Source: Crambe crambe (Eukaryota > Porifera > Demospongiae > Poecilosclerida > Crambeidae). From it: 64,000 nt of DNA. The stretch lies in NCBI GenBank assembly GCA_963924555.1, contig OZ004583.1, forward strand, positions 4,435,501-4,499,500, read 5' to 3'. The first letter of the stretch is position 1; every line of letters starts with the position of its first letter. The position numbers were made by a program, and so were the translations under genes. Below, piece by piece: positions 1 through 11,106 of this stretch. The notes beneath the pieces are model-generated. The model did no database searches, was not told the origin of the DNA, and worked only from the letters and a program-made list of their open reading frames with translations.

Positions 1-188
1 GTACAGCATGTCAACCCACTTTTCAAGACCACACCCATTAAGATTTTGGCTAGTATGAAAGTCTATGCATGCTAGCAAGTACTAATTAATGCCACACACA
101 GCATGAAAAAATGAACAAAACTTTTATAGCGCTAGGGTTTAGCACTACAGTGCTTTTCATTTTTTATTCTACGTATCTTTTTCTACAG

Positions 189-1630
189 CGAAATCGGCCA
201 CTCCAAGTCAGACTTCATTACCTTCCTCTAACGACATTGATGAAATAGATTTCCTTCAAGACGATACATTGTTAAGACGCGAGGCTGACAGTGAATCGGT
301 TGGGAAACCAGAACGATTTTATTCGTTGGATGATGTCGCCAATCATTTGAAAGTGAAGGAATCTACTAAAGATACCAAAAAGAGGAATAGTGCATTAGGA
401 AAAAAGTGCATGGAAGCTATATGTGAAAAGTCGATGGGGAGATCTGCCAACTTCAAGGTAGAATCAGACAAAGAAATAGAGGGAATGAGAAGGATTCCAG
501 GTCTCTTAATCAAATCTACTTTCAGGCCAGACATTATTGTATACTACAAAGGAGAATACCTTGTTCTTTTAGCAGACGTACAATCTTCATCGATGTTTAA
601 GACTGAGAGAAGAGTTATTTTACATGCCACATACATGATACGTTTTCTGCGTAGCAGTGATGTTAAAGTAAAGAAGGTAGCAGCATTTGCCCTTCCCAAC
701 ACTCAGATGGACAGCGGTGCATGCATCGTTAAAGTGGAAGTGGAGTGGAAGTCTCTGAGGTTTCATTACAGATTACAGAGGTACCAGGGAGTGAGTGCAG
801 GAGTTGAAGCAATTATTGAGGTTCTCCGTCATCAATGTGGCAAACTCCCCAAGATTCCTAGTGAACCCTACAATAGCTTAATCCGTTTGTCACCAGAATG
901 TTGCGAACTAATTTGTTCAGATCGTAATGGTACTCAGCTGAAGTCTCCATTACACATCATGGTTCGTCACCAGGGTTATATCTACAAAGTCCTCTATGAT
1001 TACAAAGAAGAAAGGAGTCATAATTTAGTAAGGGATGAAATAGGAACGGCTTATTTCGAGAATGTCATTGTACCAGAAAAAGTTCGAGTTCCTGGCATAC
1101 GTGATCTGTATGTGTGCAGGTACCAGATTGTTGATCATAGCCCCATGACAGTTGAGGAAGCTCGCAAGTGCCTTTATTACTTAGTTATAGGCATTCACAA
1201 AGCACTGAGTCAACTTCATTCTCTTGGTTTATGCCATAATGACGTGAGATTACCCAACTTTTGCTTCAATTCTAGTTATGAAGTCGTGTTAATTGATTTG
1301 GATCGATGTGCTCTGGGAACAGTGCCACCCACCTCATTTGGCAAGAGCTGCATGTATGATATGGGGCCTGTTAAGTTTGACCAGAACCCAAGCAGACAGT
1401 TTGATTTTTTTCAATTGGGAGTGTTAGTAGCATGGATTCTGGACACCCCTGCTGATGGAGATTATCATGGGAGAAAGATAGAGAACATCAAATTTCGATT
1501 TTGTGACGATTGTTTTATGGAGAAGCTTCTAAATGAATTAGAGTTTAATAAAGAAGCATTAGAGAATTCAATACTCAATAAGGAAGAACACAGACAAAGT
1601 ATCCAAGTTGTACTGGAACGAAGAAATTAG
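189..1630 (+). CDS. Nuclease-kinase fusion protein, copy 1, last exon (5' exon lies outside the window)
   Basis: Coding is open from the acceptor AG at 187-188 to the stop at 1630 (about 480 residues). There is no internal ATG near the start; the first exon lies before base 1, since bases 1-188 match the intron of copy 2. The N-terminal half has a PD..(x)~12..DVQ arrangement (RPDIIVYYKG then LLADVQSSS), which fits a PD-(D/E)XK nuclease with Gln for Lys. The C-terminal half is a kinase fold: catalytic loop CHNDVRLPNF, DFG-equivalent LIDLDRC, and helix-F-like FDFFQLGVLV. Nuclease plus kinase in this order resembles Crinkler/CR effector proteins. The nuclease call is an inference; the kinase call is firmer. 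The downstream flank matches copy 2 to about 1694 and then diverges. Confidence 0.8.
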
Positions 1631-1702
1631 ATCTAAACTATGCAATATCATAATACAACATAATTATTGGCATTGAAATTCATAATACCGCATCGCAAAA
1701 AC

Positions 1703-1770
1703 CTGCTAGCAATAAATCTCAAAAGTGACAGGTTTTGAATGTTAGTTGTGGTGTGTAGCTTGTTCTACTT
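1703..1770 (-). repeat. Inverted single copy of the ~190-bp satellite
   Basis: This stretch is the reverse complement of the satellite part that reads AACAAGCTACACACCAC and ends in the TTTGAGATTTATTGCTAGC segment of the block at 3.6-4.5 kb. It lies just downstream of nuclease-kinase copy 1, in the opposite orientation to the main block. Confidence 0.8.
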
Positions 1771-1906
1771 TTCTTAAGTACAGTATCTATGATTTGAATG
1801 TCCCGCGCTGGGCACGACTTATTGATTAAGTCACGTGCCAATCACACGCGCCGAATTACCGGTACGCACATTTCCTGTTGCAAGATCATTGAAATCCACT
1901 ATGAGA

Positions 1907-2533
1907 CCACTACAACTTGTTTTCCTGTTTCTGGTCGGCCGCCCGCATGTTTTAAAACGACATCAACAAATTGGGAAACACGCGGTATGCGCATGCGTAG
2001 TAGCCTGCAGTAAAGCAGGAAGTGACTTCTATGCGCCTGATCCCTGAATAGGTGAGTATTTAACTGTATCTAGGATCAATTTCTCAGTGATAATGTAGCT
2101 AGAGGATTTATAGCTAGACTTAAATATGTTTTTATTTATTTTTTGTTTTGTTTTAGCAAACAGCTTTAGTGAATTGCAGTGTTCTTTGTCAATCTAATAA
2201 TCTATCCTTGGAAGATTCTTGCAGTGAACAGTTAGTACATTCTTGCTGTACATTCTTGCAGTGAAGAGTACATCAATATATCCACCTATATGTGTCTACA
2301 GTGCCTTGTCGGTAGAGCCTGCTCCAGATGCTGACTTTTTATACCTCAATGCAAAGACTGTACTCATTATAATCATTGTTTATTTATACAGTACAAGTAT
2401 CATGGTTACATTATGTGATTATGTGATTGTTTATACAAGTACAAGAGCTAGTTGCTGTAATGCTGAAACTCCGCCCGCCCGCATCAGTTGTGGGAAAATC
2501 CCTGACCAGAAACAGGAAATCAAGTTGTAGTGG
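1907..2533. repeat. 30-bp inverted repeat pair bounding a ~630-bp stretch
   Basis: The segments at 1907-1936 and 2504-2533 are reverse complements with one mismatch (CCACTACAACTTG core). A related CCACTACAAATTG core recurs in opposite orientation near 27449 and 28926. This suggests the ends of a small non-autonomous element. No ORF inside looks real and no clear target duplication was found. Confidence 0.4.
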
Positions 2534-2610
2534 CCTAACCCTACTCTTCTGGTGTTGCTGTTCGCTTCCCGGTGCTGTTTAGGTGAAACCGTGCTAAAAT
2601 ATTTTATTGA

Positions 2611-4560
2611 GGTCTCCCTCCCATTCCTGTTTGCCTGCTGAGAGACTGTTCCCTCGTCGGCTTGTTCCTGTTGTCAGTCTCCTGACCTGTAAGTGTTCAA
2701 CCATAGATAGTAGACACGGAACAGGATTGGAAACTTAATACTACCATGCGCGTGCTATCCGTGTTTGCCGGGAAATTTTGGCGCGAGATATGAATGCATA
2801 GTTACCACATAGTTAAGGATGAGTTCTGCAAAAGATATCAGAGTAGATATTAGTCTAGTTAGTAGCTTAATATTAGCTGGGCTAGAGTGTTTCCATGTTG
2901 TGTTTCTATAAAAATAATAAAACTTAATATGATACTAGATCTAGCTAGACAGTACAAATCTATGAGATTCAGTATCTCAAAGATGAAGAGTTTAGTCTTC
3001 CTCTCCAGCCATCTATAGATGCCCATTCTTGTGCAGAGAGCTTTATGGAGTGGATAATAAAACATGATAATGCAAATAAATAATAGAAATGTAATAATAA
3101 TAACTATTTAACCCATAGTTTAACACTGCAATCAAAAAAAACTAACAGCTATGAATCAATATAACATATATCATCCGATAGACAAACTATTATACTACTA
3201 AAAGATACCAAATACTTGACTTCTAAATTTATGCGAGTCCTGTTTTAGTCCCACAAATTGGTAGGCCTATAAAATCTTTAGCAACATATCCTACACCAAG
3301 AACAATTACTACACTCTTTATTTCAGTCTATTCCAGTAAGAAACTTTACCTTCCAAACTTCTATAGGATAAAATTGCTAGAAAAGTACTTGCACTCGTAG
3401 CTCTAGTCCCACAAAGTCTGTACCTCTCTTCCTCAGAAAATGTATTGCGACAATAGGGCTAAATTTTCTATGGTTACAACGCGGATAGCATGCGCGAAAT
3501 GTATTAGCTTAATGGGCGTGACGTCACATGACGTAGGCAGTTTCCAATCCTGTTCCGTGTCTAATATCTATGGTTCAACCGTAGCTAGATAGAACAAGCT
3601 ACACACCACAACTAACATTCAATACCTGTCACTTTTGAGATTTATTGCTAGCTACTTTTGAATTGAAATATAATAGCAGTCAGTCTTCCTCCCACTCCCG
3701 TTTGCCTGCTGCCTGCTGTGGGACTGTTCCCTCGTCGGCTTGTTCCTGTTGTCAGTCTCCTGACCTGTAAGTGTTCGACCGTAGCTAGATAGAACAAGCT
3801 ACACACCACAACTAACATTCAAAACTTGTCACTTTGAGATTTACTGCTAGCTACTCTTGAATTGAAATATTTTTTATTGTGTAATAGCCCTCCCACTCTC
3901 GTTTGCTGCCTGCTGTGGGACTGTTCCCTTGTCGGCTTGTCAGTCTCCTGACCTGTAAGTGTTCAACTGTAGCTAGATAGAACAAGCTACACCCGCAACT
4001 AAAATTCAAAACCTGTCACTTTTGAGATTTATTGCTAGCTACTCTTGAATTGAAATATTTTATTGTGTAATAGCAGTCAGTCTTCCTCCCACTCCCGTTT
4101 GTCTGCTGCCTGCTGTGGGGCTTGTTCCTGTTGTCAGTCTCCTGACCTGTAAGTGTTCGACCATAGCTAGATAGAACAAGCTACACCACAACTAACATTC
4201 AAAACCTGTCACTTTTGAGATTTAGCTACTCTTGAATTGAAATACTTTATTATTGTAATAGCAGTCAGTCTTCCTCCCACTCCCGTTTGCTGCCTGCTGT
4301 GGGACCGTTCCCTCATCGGCTTGTTCCTGTTGTCAGTCTCCTGACCAGTAAGTGTTCAATCTTAGCTAGATGGAACAAGCTACACCACAACCAACGGTCA
4401 CACTTGAGATTTATTGATAACTACTCTTGAATTGAAATATTTTATTGTGTAATAGCAGTCAGTCTTCCTCCCACTCCCATTTGCTGCCTGCTGTGGGACT
4501 GTTCCTTGTTCCTGTTGTCAGTCTCCTGACCCGTAAGTGTTCAAACCGTAGCTAGAGAGT
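2611..4560 (+). repeat. ~190-bp tandem satellite block A
   Basis: There are about six tandem copies. Each unit has a pyrimidine-rich part (CTGTTCCCTCGTCGGC, TTGTTCCTGTTGTCAGTC), then CTGACCTGTAAGTGTTC, then CGTAGCTAGATAGAACAAGC, then AACATTCAAAACCTGTCAC. Copies sit near 2611, 3590, 3790, 3980, 4170 and 4370. The first copy is split by the MITE at 2702-3572. The same family recurs at 55.4-57.0 kb, and inverted at 1703. Most units contain a splice-donor-like GTAAGT. Confidence 0.85.
2702..3572. mobile_element. P-element-like MITE inserted in the satellite
   Basis: The ends are ~35-bp inverted repeats: CATAGATA, then TAGACACGGAACAGG, then ATTGGAAAC. It is flanked by GTTCAAC (7 bp; 8 bp if the next C is counted) at 2695-2701 and 3573-3579. 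It has no plausible ORF. The same end signature (CATAGATA ... GGATTGGAAAC) bounds the two P-like transposase elements at 28.9-30.1 and 57.4-59.8 kb, so this is probably their non-autonomous relative. A TGACGTCA palindrome lies at 3519-3526. Confidence 0.75.
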
Positions 4561-5562
4561 CCAGGTTTTGTAGTATCCCTCCTTAGCAAGGTGTGGGTGC
4601 TGGAGGCTACTAAGGGCTTAATAGAAGCAAAAGTTTCGTTCATTGAGCTATTCAGCTTTGCTAGGCTTAGCTATAGACCTTGGCTTGGGAAGGGGAGAAA
4701 GTATGCAGAAGAAGACGTGGTGACTACATTATTGTGGTTTATCTGTTATCCTACCTAGGACCAGTCTTGCCAGGCTCTGGTGCTGTCTCTGCCTCTCGTT
4801 GGCGAGTATATTGTCTGCTGCCTCCTATTTTAGGTGAGTGTAGTGTCCAGGCACATTCCCAGATTATTTCTTATTAGTAGACCTTGGTATTTCTTAAGTA
4901 AATAGTATTTTTTGTGAGTAACCGTGTTGCTAATTTAGTCTGTTAATCTACCAGCCACAATATAGAAATCAGTTGGCAGAGCCTGCAGCAGAAAAGTAAT
5001 TGTGCAATAACTACCTGCAGCCAATTTGACCAACCACCCTGGTCAGTTATCTAACAAGTTAGTCTTTTAAAAGACTAGGAATGCCTTGGCACTTCAATGC
5101 AATCTTTTTATTAAACATTCTAAATAATGTGCACTGAGCAACATGGCTTATTGTAGTAAGGTTAGTATTTAAACAGCTAGTACTCAAACTGCCGTTTTGA
5201 ATGGTTATTCTCGTGCATAGCTTGATTGAAGTATTTGTACTGGATTCTCTCATTGTTTGGTCGGTCTTCTGAGATTCTCCTTCACCATGGCTCTCTTTGG
5301 CATTTCAAACGATCACTAGTTCTTGTACTGTACACTGCAATCTCTGTTATTTTTGTTCACTGCAGCCAAGAAGCATCAGTACTCCCTTCGCGGTGTAGAA
5401 TTGCTGGCGTAGTGACTGCGACCCTGAGCCTGTTTGTCCTTAGTACTGTAGTAAAGCTTGTGTCTAGCTATTATAGCTCTAGAGATTAATGCGTGTGCTC
5501 GATACACATCATCGTGCATCATTGTGCGTGAAACGTACTACCATAGTTGCCTCCAGCACTGC
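4561..5562. other. Region without recognisable gene
   Basis: This is about 1 kb between the satellite and nuclease-kinase copy 2. An 18-bp perfect palindrome (TAGTCTTTTAAAAGACTA) lies at 5060-5077. Short ORFs show no recognisable domain. It may include upstream regulatory sequence of the gene at 5645. Confidence 0.5.
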
Positions 5563-5586
5563 GCCTCGGCACTTTGGTGCCGAGGC
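5563..5586. promoter_or_regulatory. Perfect 10-bp stem hairpin upstream of nuclease-kinase copy 2
   Basis: GCCTCGGCAC, a TTTG loop, then GTGCCGAGGC, 59 bases before the start codon at 5645. It could be a protein-binding palindrome or a 5' UTR hairpin. It is not the histone stem-loop. The role is unknown. Confidence 0.4.
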
Positions 5587-5644
5587 AAAAATAAAGAAAT
5601 AAAAACAACTTGTATTGAGACCTTTTTTCTGCAGCGGTTTTTCA

Positions 5645-7505
5645 ATGGCGGGTAGTTCCTCTTTTGAAGAAGAATCAATTGTTGCACCAAGATCACGAAA
5701 GAGGAAAACAGAAGGTAAGTATGGTGTTTGTACATTTCAAGGCTATCGTCGAGAATTTTACTTCCTTTAGATGAAAAGACAACAATACAAAAGAAAAAGA
5801 AAGGCAGTGCATGTGAGTCATCTTTTTTGGATTGAGATTGCAGCAAAGTGGAATCATGTTGGGTGCACAGCATGTCAATCCACTTTTCAAGACCACACCC
5901 ATGATAGTTATATCTAGATTTTGGTTAGTATGAAAGTCTATGCATGCTAGCAAGTACTAATTAATGCCACACACAGCATGAAAAAATGAACAAAACTTTT
6001 ATAGCGCTAGGGTTTAGCACTACAGTGCTTTTCATTTTTTATTCTACGTATCTTTTTCTACAGCGAAATCGGCCACTCCAAGTCAGACTTCATTACCTTC
6101 CTCTAGCGACATTGATGAAATAGATTTCCTTCGAGACAATACATTGTTAAGACATGAGTTTGACAGTGACTTGGTTGGGAAACCAGAACGATTTTATTCG
6201 TTGGATGATGTCGCCAATCATTTGAAAGTGAAGGAATCTACTAAAGATACAAAAAAGAGGAATAGTGCATTAGGAGAAAAGTGCATGGAAGCTATATGTG
6301 AAAAGTCGATGGGGAGATCTGCCAACTTCAAGGTAGAATCAGACAAAGAAATAGAGGGAATGAGAAGGATTCCAGGTCTCTTAATCAAATCTACTTTCAG
6401 GCCAGACATTATTGTATACTACAAAGGAGAATACCTTGTTCTTTTAGCAGACGTACAATCTTCATCGATGTTTAAGACTGAGAGAAGAGTTATTTTACAT
6501 GCCACATACATGATACGTTTTCTGCGTAGCAGTGATGTTAAAGTAAAGAAGGTAGCAGCATTTGCCCTTCCCAACACTCAGATGGACAGCGGTGCATGCA
6601 TCGTTAAAGTGGAAGTGGAGTGGAAGTCTCTGAGGTTTCATTACAGATTACAGAGGTACCAGGGAGTGAGTGCAGGAGTTGAAGCAATTATTGAGGTTCT
6701 CCGTCATCAATGTGGCAAACTCCCCAAGATTCCTAGTGAACCCTACAATAGCTTAATCCGTTTGTCAACAGAATGTTGCGAACTAATTTGTTCAGATCAT
6801 AATGGTACTCAGCTGAAGTCTCCATTACACATCATGGTTCGTCACCAGGGTTATATCTACAAAGTCCTCTATGATTACAAAGAACAAATAAGTCATTATT
6901 TAGTAAGGGATCGAATAGGAACGGCTTATTTAGAGAATGTCATTGTACCAGAAAAAGTTGAAATTCCCAGCATATTTGATCTGTATGTGTTCAGGTACCA
7001 GATTGTTGATCATAGCCCCATGACAGTTGAGGAAGCTCGCAAGTGCCTTTATTACTTAGTTATAGGCATTCACAAAGCACTGAGTCAACTTCATTCTCTT
7101 GGTTTATGCCATAATGACGTGAGATTACCCAACTTTTGCTTCAATTCTAGTTATGAAGTCGTGTTAATTGATTTGGATCGATGTGCTCTGGGAACAGTGC
7201 CACCCACCTCATTTGGCGAGAGCTGCATGTATGATATGGGGCGTGTTAAGTTTGACCAGAACCCAAGCAGACAGTCTGATTTTTTTCAATTGGGAGTGTT
7301 AGTAGCATGGATTCTGGACACCCCTGCTGATGGAGATTATCATGGGAGAAAGATAGAGAACATCAAATCTCGATTTTGTGACGATTGTTTTATGGAGAAG
7401 CTTCTAAATGAATTAGAGTTTGATAAAGAAGCATTAGAGAATTCAACACTCAATAAGGAAGAACACAGACAAAGTATCCAAGTTGTACTGGAAAGAAGAA
7501 ATTAG
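5645..7505 (+). CDS. Nuclease-kinase fusion protein, copy 2, complete two-exon gene
   Basis: Exon 1 is 5645-5714 (ATG in a TTCAATGG context, donor GTAAGT at 5715). Exon 2 is 6064-7505, after a pyrimidine tract and CAG. Phases match and the joined product is 503 residues. Exon 1 adds an acidic start and a basic cluster, PRSRKRKTE, a likely nuclear localisation signal. Then come the probable PD-(D/E)XK nuclease (RPDIIVYYKG, LLADVQSSS) and a kinase C-lobe with CHNDVRLPNF and LIDLDRC. This order resembles Crinkler/CR effectors, whose known members often act in the nucleus; whether this one acts on other cells or on selfish DNA cannot be read from sequence. It differs from copy 1 at about 29 codons, nearly all amino-acid changing. 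The family name is an inference; the gene model is strong. Confidence 0.85.
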
Positions 7506-8269
7506 ATATAAACTATGCAATGTCATACAACATATATATTATTTGAAATTCATAATACCGCATCGCTTCTAGTTCTGCGCAGCGCAGTCGAACCGCGCAC
7601 GCGTGCACGAATGTGGAGGGCCTGCCTGACGATTAATTTTTGCAAGATTCACATAAAACCGCAGTACTGGATTTTGCGAGCTTTTTGCAACATCCATTCA
7701 AAGTCAAAGTTCATTGTAAAGGCCCAGTGGGCGTACAGAATTAAAAGTAAGAGTTCAGAATAGGTTAGCTAAAGAACACAGGTAGCTAATTGAACAGAGT
7801 TCAGTCAGAGTCAGTGACTAATGTATGGTATAACAAAACTAAAGTTAAAATAATTTAGCAAAGTGACACAGGTAGTCAAATAAGACAGAGTCAGAGTCTG
7901 AAACTGATGACAGTTCTTGCAAAAGTTCATCCGAGGTGAAGTTGGCATCTACATGTGTAACCCCATGCCCAAATTAATCATAAATATGGGGGATCCCTCA
8001 ATAATTTTGGGACCCCCTAATATCTGATAGCTATTAGCTAATGATTTTTTATATGATTGTTTCCAAATTCCAACTGTCTACTTGGTACATGGACACACCC
8101 TTCATGAAACCATTCCTTGCAAGTCATTGTTTCAGCCATCCTTTCAATCTTTGCCACAATGGCCATGTCCGCCCTACCAGCATGCTTGGTCAGCATCAGG
8201 CTGTGGTCCTTCTTCTCGATCACCTCTGCCCCTTAACCTCCCTAGGGCCCGCTGCTGACATCTTTGGAG
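7506..8269. other. Spacer between nuclease-kinase copy 2 and the LINE
   Basis: Homology with the copy 1 downstream flank ends near 7565. A ~28-bp segment at 7663-7691 (CTGGATTTTGCGAGC, TTTTTGCAAC) recurs inverted at 11298-11325, so the LINE region is bracketed by inverted repeats. Nothing coding was recognised. Confidence 0.5.
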
Positions 8270-9036
8270 TCGTCGGATTTGGGCCTCTGTGTGAACAGGT
8301 TGTACGGTGGTGCCTACTTGCATGCTGATGATATCAGAACCCTGTCCACATCAGCCACCACTCTTCAAGAGCAGATTACTGAAGTCCACACATTTTGCAA
8401 GAACAACTTCCTCCAGCTAAATCCTAGTAAATGTGAGATTGTCTCCTTTGCCCAGAAGAATAATGTCCCACACCCTTTCTGTGAGATCGAGAACACAACC
8501 CTGCCATCCAGGGGCACTGCCAAATGCCTCGGTTTCAAATGGCACCACGACCTTTCGGCCAAACCATCAATCGATTACAACATCTTGAAGGCCAGGAAGT
8601 CTTTCTTTGCCTATGGTAGTATGGGTCTCTTCCAGGGGCAACTCTCACCTGTGTCTGGGAAGTCTGTTGTGGACACCTGCATCCTACCTGTGCTCTTATA
8701 TGGTGCAGAGAACTGGTGTCTGACACCAAACTCCATCCAAATGTTGAACTCCTTCCTTGGGGAACTCTCAAAGAGGCTCCTCAAACTCCCACAGTGGTAC
8801 TGTAACACACCAGCCTCTATCGTGGTCGGACTGAGAACTGCCAGAGCACTGTGTCTGGTGAGAAAACTGAAGTTCCTTGGCAAAATTACTGCCCTGGAGA
8901 ATAGTGATACTCTGAGTGCCCAGACCTTACTCTCTCTCTCTGATGACATCAGCTCCATCTACCTGGTTCGTGAGTGCAGGGAACTCGAGCAGTATTTTGG
9001 CACAGATTTCACATCAGCATTGCTAACCCAGGATGC
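8270..9036 (+). pseudogene. LINE reverse transcriptase, C-terminal half (inverted segment)
   Basis: The reading frame from about 8270 to 9036 starts at RT motif C (HADDI in place of YADDI). It continues through the thumb and C-terminal region (LQLNPSKCEI, LLYGAENW) typical of APE-type LINEs. It has no start of its own. The N-terminal part of the same type of protein lies on the minus strand directly to the right and ends just after motif B. The two halves meet tail to tail near 9030. Confidence 0.75.
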
Positions 9037-10980
9037 TGGCTCTCGTCCATGCCATCACAATATTAAAAAGAGTCGGGGAGAGGACTGAACCCTGGCGCAC
9101 ACCTCTTTCAATAGGGAACACACGAGATGAGACTCCATCGACACACACACAGCAAGTCCCATCTGCATAGCTACCAGTCCTTGATAAGTCTCCATGTTTT
9201 ACCATTGATGCCAATTTGGAAAAGCCGATTTAGCAGCACTGGGAACTCAACGCTGTCGAATGCTTTCTGGAGATCGAGGAGACACATATGCACAGTGGAC
9301 CCTTCATTTAGGTATCTCGCAATCAGCTCCTGGGATGCAAAGATGGCATCAGCACACCCGACGTGCTTACGGAAGGCTGACTGGTTAAGATGTGGGAAAC
9401 CAGATTTAGCAAGGCTAGCTTCCATTCTATGCAGAATCAGGATCTCCAGAAGTTTCGAAAGAACGGAATTCATAGTAATGCTGCGATGGTAAGAGTGGGG
9501 TCCCACCCACCACCCTTGTACACAGGGCAGATCAGGCCAGATTTGAATATGGGGGGTATCTCTTCGAACTCCACAATGGAGTTAAGCACCCCCAGAAGCC
9601 ATAGGAGAAGCGTTTCCCCACCCCACCTCAGGTGCTCAGCAACAATACCATCCGGACCCCCGCGGACTTCCCCAACTTCAGTTTGTTCACAGCACCTTGC
9701 ACCTCTTCAAGAGTGAAAGCAACATCCAGAATGTATTCCTCATTAGAGAGAGATGCAGTAGTGAGATCGTCCACCTTCGATTGGAGGGTACTGAGCTCCT
9801 CATGCGATTGGCGACGTGATTTGGCTAGAGTGGAAAAATGATCACCCCAGGCCTGGACCAAATCTGCCTTGTCTGACAGGACTCCACCATTCACACGTAG
9901 CTTTGAATATCTTGGTCTGTTGCTATGTGGTGCCCTGAACCACCGGTTGTCCTTACTCTGGAATAGTGCCTCTCTCTTAACTCGTTTTCTCTCATTGACG
10001 GCAGAGCAGATCTTGATACGTTTCCTGATTTCACGCTGAAGCTCCTTCTTCCTCTCAAAAAGGGGGCCAGACTGGGGCCTACCAGCGTCACACCACTCAT
10101 GCCAAGTTGATTTACTATGAACACATAGTGACTTGAGGGTAGAGTCTTTGAAGTAGGTAGCATTCTTCCTTTTCTTCTGAGGTTTAACATTTGGGAGAGT
10201 TTCTGTGGCTATTCTTTTGATGTTATTCACAACCATCTCCACTTCATCATTTAAGTGATGAATGCTCTCCCAGCAACCGTTCAGGAGCAGGGACACCAGG
10301 TTACTAACTTCAGACTGGTACACACTGAGGACACTGGAAGATACAGCTTTCGACCAGTCCACCTTCTGGGAGGCAAAATCAATGATCTTGCTGGCCTCAC
10401 AGGAAAACTCGAAACAGACAGACTGTGGTAGGTGGTCAGATGTGTTGAGGTCATCCTCCTATAAAGTGCCACAACTCTTCATAAGCGATGCTGCACCTAC
10501 ATCAAGCATAATATAGTCAATGATTGTTTTGGTTTCCCCGCTATGGTAGGTGTGGGCGGGGCCGTAAGCATCCTCCACCAGTGACGCAACATAGAGGTCA
10601 CTCTTGATGATGTGTTGGTGGAGGAGGAGACCATGGGAGTTGGTACTTCCATTCTCCTTTGGGCCACCAAGATCGCCTAGGTGCCCATTGAAATCTCCCA
10701 ATACTGCAGTGGGCCCCAGATGTTTAGATTCATAAACCAGTTTTTCCAGTTCCGTCAAGCAGCTGCAGTAAAGCTCAGTACCAAGGTCTTGGCACGGGAG
10801 ATAAACTCCTATCACAGTCAAGGTTGAGCCTGAGCAAGCGTCCCTAAGACGAACACTGCAGATGCGATCGGAGGATGTAGAGTGTACAACACACACATCA
10901 AGGTCACGTCGCCAGATAACACCTATGCCCCCAAGGCCCCTCCCCTCAGATAAGCTAGTAAGCACCTGGCAGCCTGACCA
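9030..10980 (-). pseudogene. LINE endonuclease and RT N-terminal half
   Basis: Read from the right, the frame begins with an APE-type endonuclease (VIGVYLPC, GDFNGHLGDLGG, IDYIMLD) at about 10965-10459. A linker follows at 10362-9628. Then RT finger and palm motifs appear (AFRKHVGCADAIF, LLDLQKAFDS, and GVRQGSVLSPTLF for motif B) down to about 9030. The frame shifts between pieces near 10440, 9640, 9500 and 9200. It is 5' truncated near 10980. It belongs with the segment at 8270-9036, which holds motif C onward on the other strand. Confidence 0.8.
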
Positions 10981-11009
10981 TGACCATGATAGTCAGGGTG
11001 GATCTCACT

Positions 11010-11106
11010 CAGTTTCTGTGGCTATTCTTTTGATGTTATTCACAACCATCTCCACTTCATCATTCAAGTGATGAATGCTCTCCCAGCAGAGCCGTTCAGG
11101 AGCATT
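11010..11106. repeat. ~95-bp direct duplicate of LINE linker sequence
   Basis: It matches 10197-10285 almost base for base (CAGTTTCTGTGGCTATTC, then GTTATTCACAACCATCTCC) and lies beyond the 5' end of the LINE. It is a displaced fragment of the same element. Confidence 0.8.

Noticed and set aside
4680-5953. ORFs of 64-111 residues around 4.7-5.9 kb
   Set aside because: None has a domain. Several overlap the first exon and intron of the nuclease-kinase gene on the other strand.
9127-9841. Plus-strand ORFs over the LINE
   Set aside because: They are antisense shadows of the reverse transcriptase on the minus strand.
8270-10980. Twin-priming structure for the LINE
   Set aside because: Twin priming inverts the 5' part so that start-side ends meet at the junction. 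Here the C-terminal ends of both halves meet.
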